Positions 49,601 through 61,600 of a stretch of DNA of 64,000 nucleotides are shown here, in pieces. The translations under genes were made by a program, and so were the position numbers. Origin of the DNA: Delphinapterus leucas (lineage: Eukaryota > Chordata > Mammalia > Artiodactyla > Monodontidae); contig NW_022098001.1 in the NCBI RefSeq assembly GCF_002288925.2, positions 7,221,113-7,285,112 on the forward strand, read 5' to 3'. The notes beneath the pieces are model-generated. The model had not been told where the DNA came from. It saw only the letters and a list, made by a program, of their open reading frames with translations, and did not search any database. Numbering within the stretch: the first letter of the stretch is position 1; every line of letters starts with the position of its first letter.

Positions 49601-52600
49601 AAATCTTGCTACTGTCTTTAAGCTTCCACTTTCTCTTCCCTTCTTCCTGGAGAGGGTCTTGCCTCCTAAGAAACCAAGTGAGTAGAGTTCATCAGCTGGA
49701 ATGCCATTAATTTCACCCTTGTCCTTTCACATTCTTAAAAACAAAATGGGACTATAGCTGTAGAATACCTGCAAAGTAACTTTTCCTGATTGCTCTTTAG
49801 TTTGTGAAATGGGATGGTCTTTCATTTGGACTTAAAGGGCAGAGTAGATACATCATGTCCTGCAATTTACAAAGGCCTTTTGATTTCAAATAGAACTGTA
49901 GTTTACGGGCAGCTATGTTTTTCTAAGATGATCACATTGGCTTAAAATCAAAAGCAGTAAGTAGCAGAGGTATGACTCAAGTATTCTGGTTTCAAGTCCT
50001 GTGCTTGGCTTTCTGTGCATTGCTCACTCTACCTATGTTGTCTGTGGATAATATGTCATGGAAGTAGATGTCAACAGTATATTTGGCGAGTGTGTTCAGG
50101 TTAATTTTACAACTTGACGATCATTGAAGAAACATACTCATAAGGAATTAAATGCCTTCAGTGTTAAATTGGTTCAGTGACTCTAACTTGCATATTGATT
50201 TCATATGAGTTAGTGTTAACATTTATCGTATTTACCTGTATTCTAGGTGCTGAAAGTGGATGGAGCCTATGTTGCTGTAAAATTTCCAGGAACGTCCAGT
50301 AATACTAACTGTCAAAACAACTCTGGTTCAGATGCTGACCCTTCTTCTCTCCTTCAGGATTGTAGGTTACTTAGAATTGATGAACTGCAGGTAAGTGTAG
50401 AGGACTCACTCAGCAGGTGAATGTCGGAACCCTGAGTATGTTACAGATTTGAGAGCAAAATTCCTTCTGTCATGCAGGTTGTCAAAACTGGAGGAACACC
50501 AAAAGTTCCTGACTGTTTCCAAAGGACTCCTAAAAAGCTTTGTATACCTGAAAAAACAGAAATATTAGCAGTGAATGTGGATTCCAAAGGTAAAAGATTT
50601 TGTAACTTTGCTAACTGGCATACTCCATGTTCTATTAATACTTGTGCAGTAAATGGGAATTAGATAAAGTGGTTTGGCGCATTTGGCAGTTTTTGTCTCC
50701 TGTGTGTAACATTATGGAATGAAATGTATCTACATTTGAAATGTGGCTAGAGATGTAAAATTTGGTAGGTACTTACTAGAGTTCACTAAGGATGTGTAAC
50801 ATTTTTTTTTTTTTTTTTTAACATTTATGTGTTTCTGAAGGTGTGCATGCTGTTTTGAAGACTGGAAATTGGGTACGGTACTGTATCTTTGATCTTGCTA
50901 CAGGAAAAGCAGAACAGGAAAATAATTTCCCTACAAGCAGCATTGCTTTCCTTGGTCAGAATGAGAGGAATGTAGCCATCTTTACTGCTGGACAGGTATG
51001 GAGGCTTATTTTTGCTTTTGAAAATTTATATGACAACATTGGCATTTTTGTGATGCTTAGGGTTTGGCTCTAGTTTGCTTGTTATTAAACATTGAAGAAT
51101 TTAGAATATTCAACATATTTTAATATTAAGTTTCTTATTTGGTCACTATTACAAACATATAAAATCTAATTTGAAAATAAATGTAACTATTGTAAAAATC
51201 AGACATAACATTTTTGATTGGGAGCCAAACTTTTTAATTTTCACCTCTATTATAGGAGTCTCCTATTATTCTTCGAGATGGAAATGGCACTATCTACCCC
51301 ATGGCCAAAGATTGCATGGGAGGAATAAGGGATCCTGATTGGCTTGATCTTCCACCTATTAGTAGTCTTGGAATGGGTGTACATTCTTTAATAAATCTTC
51401 CTGCCAATTCAACAATCAAAAAGAAAGCTGCTATTATCATCATGGCTGTAGAGGTAATCTGACTTTTGAAACTACTTGGCATTTCAATTCAGAAGGCACT
51501 GCTGGAGTCTAGGGAAACAATCTTGAATAGATCATTCATTGCCGGTTCCCTATGGGAACTAATAGTCTATTAGGACAAGAGAGATGCGTATACCATTGAT
51601 TACAGTGTGATTTAAGCGTTTGAGTAAGGCATGCATAATGTTGTAGAAGTACAAAAGGGAGGGCTGTAAATCAAACTGTGACTGTAGAGGCTTCTCTGAG
51701 GAGGTGATACCTGGATATAGTTTTAAAGAATCAGATGGGGGTCTCCTAGATGCAGGATGAAGGTAGGAAGTGTTATCCCAGGCACAAAGAGCAGCCTTTG
51801 TGAATCTCAGAATGTACATGTTGGGAGAACATGTACATTCTTTTGATATAACTAGAAGGTAGGGCTTATACGGATCAATGAGTGGCAAGTGATAAGGTGG
51901 GAGAAAGGCACTGGGGTGCCTTGTGTGTTAACCTAAGGGGCCTGAGCATTTCCCTGAAAGCTAGGAGGAGAAGGATTTTAAGCTGTTTTTTTTGTGTGTT
52001 TTTAAAGAAGATGAGCAGTGGATGGAGAACAGAAGTTTAGAGACCAGATAAAAAAGCTAATGTAATTATCCATGTTAGAAACAAAGTAAGCTTGAACTCT
52101 TTTTTTTTTTTTTGGTGGTACGCGGGCCTCTCACTGCTGTGGCCGCTCCAGCTGCGGAGCACAGGCTCCGGACGCGCAGGCTCAGCGGCCATGGCTCATG
52201 GGCCCAGCTGCTCCGCGGCATGTGGGATATTCCTGGACCGGGGCACGAACCTGTGTCCCCTGCATCGGCAGGCAGACTCTCAACCACTGCGCCACCAGGG
52301 AAGCCCTAAGCTTGAACTCTTGGAAATAAGGAAGAGGGGATGGATTTAAGAGATCTTAAGGAAGTAGAAGCTCTAAAGCTTGGTGACAGGACGTCAGCAG
52401 TAAATGAAAGGAAGGGGTTGTAAAGCTTCTGATTTAGGTGTGGCTGATAGGGAAATGAAAAATAGGAGAAACTGGAAATTCTCTGGTGGTCCAGTGGTTG
52501 TGGCTCCCCGCTTCCACTGCAGGGGGCACGGGTTCGTTCAATCCCTGGTCGGGGAACTAGAATCCCGCATGCCATGCGGTGCAGCCAAAAAACCCCAGAA

Positions 52601-55600
52601 AAATAGGAAAAACAAATGGGATAAGGGGAAAGGATGAGTTTAGTTTTGAACATATTGTGGTTGAGGTGTTTGTATTTGTTAGATGTGGAGGCAACACCAC
52701 TGGAAGTTATTGGAGCAATTTGAGCAGAGATTGACCTGATTTGCTTTACATTTTTAAAAGGTCATTGCTGACACGCTGAGAATACAAGGGCGATGGGTTG
52801 GAAGTAGGGAGGCCAGTTAGGAGGCTATTAAAAGAATTCAGGTGGAAGGTGATGTTGGCTTGACCCAGGAGGTGGAATAATAAGTGATTAGACTCTAGAT
52901 ATACTAGATACGTTTTAAAGTAGAGCCAACAGGATTTGCTTATGGCTAAATATAGGGTGTCAAATAGAGGAAGCAGAGGGCAAAAGGTTTTGAAGAGTGA
53001 AGTTGCTGTTTATCGAGATGAAGACTGTAGGATTGAAGCAGGTTCTGGGGGGTGAGATCAGGAGTTTAAGATTCTTATCAGATATCCAAGAGGAGATGGT
53101 GAATAGAGAGTTAGATGTGTAAGTTGGAAGACCAGGAGAGAGGGGACCAAGCTGGAGAAATGTACTTAGGAGTTGTCAGTATATCTGTGATATACTGAAT
53201 GAGATTACTAAAGTCTTGGAAGAGAAAAAAGATCTAAGGCCTGAGCCATGAAAATAGTCTCAGCATTTAAATACCAAGAGATAAAAAGAAACCTGCATGA
53301 GAGACTGAGAAGGAATTGGAGGGAAACGAATGAGTGTTGTCTTGGAAGCTAAGCAAAGAGCATGTGTCAAGCAGGATGTGTTGTTCAAGTGTATCAAATG
53401 ATGCCGTAGGACAGTAGGGCGTGTACTGAATACTGACTTTTGTGTTTGGCTCCATCTAGGTCATTGTTGACAGTGGGGATGCAGGCCTGATTTAGAGTGA
53501 GCTAAGGAGAAAATGGGAGTTGAGGAACTTAGACAACTCTTTTGAGGAATTTTTCTATAAAAGATAGAAATGGAGCTTAGAATGGGAGCTTATTTACCCT
53601 CCATTAGGTTGGAGGTGATAAGCAAACTTACTAGAACTGCATCTAAAATAATCTGAATCTAGGTGCTCCTGAAAGATACCCATGAGCTTTTGTTTAGAGA
53701 CACAGTGCTCATATTCTTAGTTTAGCTTTAATTGTTAACCTGCTAGACTAGTGGTTCCAAACTGGTAGGGGTATGGGGTTGAAGGAGGTGGCCGTGGCCT
53801 GAATGTGGCCCCTAGAAATAGCCTTCACATCATTTAAAACTTCTTGATTGGTTGCCAGCATTCAAAAATCACAGGATTTGTATTTAAAACTCAGATTTTC
53901 AGGTGCTCTTAAAAAATTAGAAGATAATGGTGATATTGGGCCATTATAAAAAACATTAAGTCCTCTTAGAGGCTATACATGGTGTCTCCAGTTCATTGCA
54001 GTTCCGACTGTTTAAAATTTGTTGCTCTAAGTCCAAATGTTAGTCACCATTTATTTATTATACGGTTTGTGTTAACCTTTCTTACAGCCAGCCTCCTCCA
54101 CTCACTTATACTTTTGCATATGCTTCTGTAGGCATTTGATTCTATGACCCCTGCACTTTGTCAGCATCTCAAGGGTAAAGATAAAATGTGCCATCATCCC
54201 AAGGGTAGCGATAAAGTGTGCCATCATTTATCTTTCTACATAGCCTTCATTTACTAGGGCTTGGTGCACAGTAGACGTGCAAGAAATTTTTGCTGAACTC
54301 TCTGCTTTGTGTTATAAGAATAAGTGACAACATACAGTGATGCAGGATAAACATAGTAAGCATGGTATTGATACTGTCAGTGTGAGAGCCCATGTACTGC
54401 CCAGCAGGTTGGAGATGAGAGCTCCCTGTAGAGTAGCTGCTTCAGCCAGATGACTGGCTGATTGCTTGAAAACATTCTATATATCACAGCAGTGTGCAGC
54501 AAAATATCTTAATTTTAGTTATTTTTAAATGTACTGCACTTTTCATTCTTTGGAGAGACTTTGACGTATTCTCTTAACGTATTGATTAGTGCATATTTGC
54601 CACTAGACTTTGGCAAATTTAGTCTTATGTGGCCCACCTCATATTCTTGAACTGGAGCTTGCAATTTATGGGGTCACTTCAGGATCATCGTTCCAGAGTC
54701 AGAATGGCTTATCTCACGTGTGTCAAGTACTGAAAACAATTTTTTAGCTGTATTTTCTTGTGCCCTTCTTCCCCCATTGTTACTTCCTCTCATCCTCATA
54801 AGGTTGGGGGAAGGGATGGGTTATCTAGGCAATTTGTGGAGAGCTGCCAAGTTCAAAAGCATCTCTCTTCTTTCCTTTGTATTCCCACGCATTCTTTTCC
54901 CACCTGCTTTCTTCCAGTTCTCAATTTTAGTTAAAATGAACAGATATGCTTGTTTTCCATAACTAATGCTTTACATTCGGTCGATTAAATATCCCATAAC
55001 TATAGTTTACATTCTGAAAAAAGTACATTTGAACTCTTTGGTCTATTTATGCTGTGTCTTAAGTTTGTTTAGGCTGCTACAGACAGAGTGGCTTTTATAA
55101 ACAACCGAAATTTACTTCTCATGGTTAAGGAAGGTGGGAAGTTCAAGATCAAGGTGTGGGCAGATTCGGTGTCTGATGAGGGCCCTTTCACTGGTTCACA
55201 GATGACCATGTGTCCTCACACAGTGGAAAGGGAGAACTCTGGTCTCTTCAGCCCCCTTTAAGGGCAGTGATCACATTCATGAAGGCTTCACCCTCACGAC
55301 CTAATGACTGTCCAGAGGCCCTACCTCCAAATACCATCCACATTGGGGAGTAGGCTTCAACATGAATGGGGGGGGAGGGAATACTCCATCCACAGCATGC
55401 TATTTCTCAGGTAGAAGATGATATATAAATACTTGATCATTACTACCATGTCTTTGACAATGAAGTACATTAGTTGTCACCTTTGGGGATTGTGTCTGTC
55501 GTTATTTCTGGGGGGAGTTGAAGGTTTTGGCTTTCATGTACCATAGTGTGATGTAAATGTAACCTTAAAGAGCACAAGAGGTGAGAATAAGCTTGGAATA

Positions 55601-58600
55601 AAATGTATACCCTATGCTTAATTGGTTAACAATATTAATAGAGTTCTAATTTGATAGTTATATATGATGTAAATAAGGGTGCTGTATAAGCTATGATCTG
55701 TAGGTCCAGTCCAGCCACTCCCATTTATGCATTGTGTATCTGGCTGCTTTCCTGCCACAGTTAGAGTTGAGTTAGTTGCAGAAGCTGAAGATATTTATTG
55801 GTCCTTTACAGAAGGTTTACCCACTCTTCCATTCCTGTCAGTTGTATTCTGTGCATAAGGGTACCTTCAAGTTCAGCTTCCTTTGCCAGGCCACCTTAAA
55901 TTGTCTCTGTGTATCTGCAGAGCTGATTATATTATTGTGTTGGCCATGTGAACTTTTTGACATGTGTAATGTGCTGTACAAATTCATTGAAGTTTTTTTC
56001 CTAATTTGTCTGAGCACAGAAACAAACCTTAATGCAGCACATCCTACGCTGTGACTATGAGGCCTGTCGACAATATCTTATGAATCTTGAGCAAGCGGTT
56101 GTTTTAGAGCAGAATCTACAGATGCTACAGACATTCATCAGCCACAGATGTGATGGAAATCGAAATATTTTGCATGCTTGTGTATCAGTTTGCTTTCCAA
56201 CCAGCAATAAGGAAACTAAAGAAGAAGAGGGTGAGATTAAGAACTGTAACATGATCTTTAAGAGGAATTTTGGGCAATTTTGAAAATATAAAAATTATTA
56301 AAAGAAAATCACTGTAAAGAATTTGTATGTACTTTTACTTTGCTTTGTAAAATCTAGGAGTCTCAGAAGGTAAAAATGCCTGTTAGGATGAACATGTAAC
56401 ATGAATAAATAAAATTTTTATCAATGTGTTTCTGTTGCCTTAAATTCTAATTTCTCTGTTAAGTACAAACTGTATATATGATACTTAAGAGCTTTACTGA
56501 TTTTATAATTGCAGGTGACTTTTATTACCATGGGAATTATTTAGCAAGTTAAGTCAAATTATATTGAGGCAACTCGTATCCCAATTTTCAGAATGTAGAG
56601 GGAAAAATAACCTAGTGAGTTGTTAGATGTTTTTGGAAAAGTAAATAAGCTTTTTGCCATAAAGTTTTTAATTGGCTAAGTGAAGGGGGAAACTGAAAAC
56701 CTAAAGTGTAACTGTGTAATTCATAATGGTTTTCCTTATTTTGAATTCTGCAGATGATATTCTGGTAGCTACGTTTTTGAACAGTGGTTTGCAAGTTTCT
56801 GACCTTTGTCTCGTTATCGTTGACTGACTAAAGGATTATAAGTAGTGTATAAATTAAGATTGAGGTACCGATATGTAGGCCTTTTCTTCCTTGGTAGTGA
56901 AAGCTAAATTTCAGCCTACTTGTGAATAACCTTATTTTTTATCTTTGGGGGTTGAAAAGTAAGGCAGAATAAGGAAATAATTCACATTAAAGGTCATAGT
57001 TCAATCTAGCTTAAGTGTTGCTCTAAGGAGGGAAAATTAAGCTGTTATCACTAGTATGTGAATTAGAATACTAAAACACTTAGCAGTTAGCATTTAATGG
57101 CCTATACATACTTCATCTCTTAGTTATTTTTGAAGTTTAAATTGATCCTAATTTTTTTCTCTTATGTTTCAGAAGCAGAGCGCTCTGAAAGAAATACATT
57201 TGCAGAAAGGCTTTCTGCTGTTGAGGCCATCGCAAATGCAATATCAGTTGTTTCAAGTAATGGCCCAGGTAATCGGGCTGGATCATCAAGTAGCCGAAGG
57301 TAATGTGATTTTTACCAGGAAAGTTTAATTGGTGGAAACATAATCCAAGTACAGAAAGAAATGTATCTCTTTCCTATCATATGCATGAATTGGTGGGTCC
57401 TTTTGTTTTGTTTTTGTTCCTCCCAATATCAGCCTGGGAAAAATACCTGACAATATCTAGTTAGAGTTTAGGTGTAAAACAGTAGGACCTAGGATCCTTC
57501 AAAAATTTGAGGTAATTTAGACAAGTAGTTCAAACTTGATTCTTTGAATGTGTTTTAAACTCATCATTCATGTTTCCTAGGAAGTTATTTTCTTTAGTTG
57601 GAGAACAAGTAATATAATAATTGAGAGAACCTCAATCTTTTATTTTCAGATTGTTTACTTAGCTCAGTTTCTCAGACGTCCTAAAGATCTGGGAAGAAAT
57701 GAAAGGCTGATGTATATTATGAATGTTTGGTATTTTAAATTTTCAGGCTTTCTGAGTTGTGAGATGGACACTTTATAACACATTAAAAATTACTAGATGT
57801 TCGAATAGATGAAGACTATAAAGAATTCAGGATACAGCTGTTTGTAGTTTTTTTTTTTTTCCCCTGAAGGAAAACACATTTATATTAGACATGAGAGCCA
57901 AAATTCTTGGATACTTCACAAATCATTAATGGAAGCACTGCTCACTGTGCTAATGTGATAGGTTGTAAAGTCTACTTAAAACGAAGACACTCTTTTGCTT
58001 ATTTTCTGTTCTATATTCAACTTTCCCTTTAAAAATGATTCTTCTAAAATTGGTTCCAACTTGATAGCTTCCCAGGTTCAAAAACATCCTGAAGTGAGGT
58101 TTATCAAAAACTAGTTATGGGTAACCAAATTATAATTTAAAATAGTACAGAAACATTATGTAGACTATGCAAAATGGAAATTATCATTTGTTTAGGACTA
58201 CACTAGGCAAAATGTTTGGTCTAAACTGGAAAGCAACTTAAATTCTTCATGAAGAAATTAGTGTCTGAATTATTTCAGGTATTTCATTTCCTCAGGGAAA
58301 ATACAGGTGCAAATCAAGTTGGACTCTGATATGGTTGGTCCAATGCCAGTGCTGCCATCTTTTTTTTCATGTAAGGATTATTTTGAAGGCAAAGACTAAA
58401 AGGAGCTTCAAGAGTGGGTGATGTGTTGCTCACAGAAATAATTTGCAGAGTAAGCTCCTTTGAGGCATTTGCCGAAGATTTCACTGCAGTGCTCTTAACC
58501 AGTTCAAACTCAGGGCTGCCGGTTGAACAGATGAAAGCACAGGAGTCTTATTATCCACGCCGGGCAGTAGGAAGTCCACAGACTCTGCTTCATTGAAGTG

Positions 58601-61600
58601 AAACCCTCCTCTAGCCTACAATGGATTTTCTAGGCGATACCCCTTGATGAGTATGCAGGCTGGGATTCATGAGCTGTAAGCTCAAAACTGATGCAATTTC
58701 AATATTGAATGGAGTACTGTTAAATGCCTTCAGATGATGATTTGACTCAGAAGTTTTGTTATGTGACTCAATAGTGCCTGAGTACAAAGGGCAGATTTAG
58801 TGGAAAGCTTGATTGATGCATCTGATTGCAGGTGTATGTACTCTAGAGATTATTAATCTGGAAGACACATGACCTTCGCTTTTTTGTCACAGTGGTATGT
58901 TTGAACATGACTGGATTCTAAGGCTTCTGTAGCATGGATATAACGTGCTTACAAAGAGGAAATTACATCAACCTTGAATTCTTCCATATTGTCAGAAAAT
59001 ACGATGACTCCAGGCAAGCCTATACGAAGAAATGTCAAAACTCTGAATCTTAGCAGCCAAGGTGGTATCTCCTCAGTATTGTCCTCAGCCACTGAGGATA
59101 CAGGTGAATCTTCATGAATTGTGTACAACATCTTGAAGAATAATTTTCTTTTTTTTGTTTTTTTTGTTTTTTGTTTTGAAAGAATCTGTATGAGGAGCTG
59201 GGCATTGTACTTAAAAATGTTCCCAAGACCTAATGAAGAAAAGAGGTAGAGGACAATTTTTTTAAATGACAAGGAATGACCCCCTCATATAATATTGAAT
59301 TGACTACATCACAACAACAAAGTTGGGAGTTTGCAAGTTCAAGATGAGACTATGGTCTCAATTTATCTTCATTTATTCTTAATGTGCTCTAGGCTAGAGG
59401 TTGGAGAATAGCCCATATATGTTTTGTTTGGCCTGTGCAATGTTAAAATTTTTTTTTTTCTTTAAAATTCGAATGCCTTTAGATGAGCATGTATGCCTCT
59501 AGTTTGCCATGACCCCCTACTTCTTACACCTGACTGCCCTTTCCTCAGTTTATTTTACTTTCCAGGCCCAGTAGGCATTGTGTTTGCGACCCTGGTGTAA
59601 GCATTCTTCTTGATAAGCCCAAAACATGCATTTATTTTCAGGTTATTTGCAGTGCCTCCCAATTACCGCTGATTTTTTTCTCTCTGTGTGTTTTGAGTAA
59701 GACACATTAGGATACCAAGTGTCTGTGTTGAGCTTATTTAAAATTGTATAGGAGCATCACCGTGTGAAGTCACCCGGGTGTGTGCTGTTACTGGTAAGGA
59801 GCCTGCCATGCTCTTTGGGTGATATCTTGGACAGGGACGTGACCTTGACTGAAAGAATCATAATCACTGTTCCCTGCTCCCTTCCATATTATAAAAACTC
59901 TTGAACTCAGATTTCTAAATTGGGAGAGAGAAGACACCAGTACCATAAAAGAATTAACTATAGGTATTTTTTAATAGTGCATACTATAATAGCTAGTATA
60001 TTTTTTGAGACATTAAAATTTACTTTGCAGAATCTTCCAAAAAATGTTTCTCTTCCCCAAGGTACATCATCATACACAAGCCTTATAAAATAGATGGGTT
60101 CCTGAAAGTAGCTTCTAAATGCATTTTAAAAAAATTTTACTCATAAAACTGAAAATGTATTGCTATGGAAAAACACACTTACCCTCGGATTAAATAATAA
60201 TTAGAGATTCAAACATTAATACAAATATTTCTGAATTACTTATTTGCAGACATATAATGCTCACCTGGTAAGGTGTTAGGTTTTTCACATCAGAAATGTC
60301 ATGTCTTTGGGATTAAATCTGCCTGGGAGAAAGCAGTCCCTTATGTGTTGCCTGGCCCTTAAAATTGAATTCTTACTCTTTATTCATTTAGAAGCTCTAA
60401 AATTGTGGCCAAGTGAAAGGCTTTGCCTTATGTGCTCTCTCTTAATTGCTGCTAGTTTTTAATGTGTTAATTTTGTAGCCTTTGTAAGCTTTTATTCAGA
60501 GGTATAGATTTTTGTACAGGTAGCTTACTAGTTCCCCTAATGAGGTCTGTGTTTGTGATTATTTCTTTATCTTTTTAGCGATGTGCACACCTGTATAGCA
60601 GGAGAAAAAAAAATCACGCCCAGATATTAATCTAACAACACATTTTACAAGCTCCAGTTTCATTCATTAATTTCCTTGGGATGAAGTTGTACTGTTAAAA
60701 AAACTTTTTTGTATAAAAAATAAACCTAAATTGATCTTTGTTTGAAAACTACTTACTGTGTGGATATTAGTTCCATTGCTTTTGAGAGCACAGAAAAGGG
60801 GTTTAGTGGGCTAACAGTATTGGTTTTGTGCTAATCAGTATGTTTTGCTAATGTCTACTATTGAACTTAATTCTTACTGATGATAAACAGGGGACAGAAT
60901 TTTTTTTTGTTTTAATGTTCAGCTGTTCATTTATCTTAACTGTATGAGAGATTATTTCCTAATCTTAACTTCACTGCAACTTTTGTTCCCGGTGCTTAAG
61001 TTTCTGTGGGAGCTTAATATAGTGGTTTTAGTGCTGAACTGGGTACTAGGATCCCCCAGTTCCATTTCTATCCCTTGCTGACTTATTCTGTGATTCCAGA
61101 ATTGGCATTTGTACTTCACTTTCCTGCCTGGAGTATTTGCTTGTAGAACAAACTTTCATCTCAGATGAGAAGTTCTGTGCACCTTATCCTTACACTTAGA
61201 CGTGGTAGTGAGCTCTGATTTTGTCCATGTTCTTCTAGTTTGAGATTACGGGAAATGATGAGACGTTCATTGAGAGCGGCTGGTTTGGGTAGACATGAAG
61301 CTGGAGCTTCATCCAGTGACCACCAAGATCCAGTTTCACCCCCCATAGCTCCCCCTAGTTGGGTTCCTGACCCTCCTGCAATGGATCCTGGTAAGATCTG
61401 TTATCTTATTCAGTGTTTAACAAAAAGACAGGGTCGTGAAAGAAAAGAAATAAACATTTCAGTGGGATATTTAGAAATCTGAAATTGTTAAAATTAGCAT
61501 AATGAGTATTATAACTAGCTTACATAGATTTGGTTTAAGATGTTTGTAACTTAAAAATTAAAATTCTAGAAAGTCTTGTTAGATATCCCTCTTCTACTGA

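Larger units (their letters stand above)
51454..56019 (+). other. UBR5: UBR5 intron 20 (4.6 kb)
   Basis: Holds L2-like antisense sequence on both sides of two SINEs (about 51580-52080 and 52640-53500), a perfect hairpin at 51809, a 30-bp tandem duplication at 54165 and an old unresolved repeat at 55050-55415. The rest has no named feature. Confidence 0.85.
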
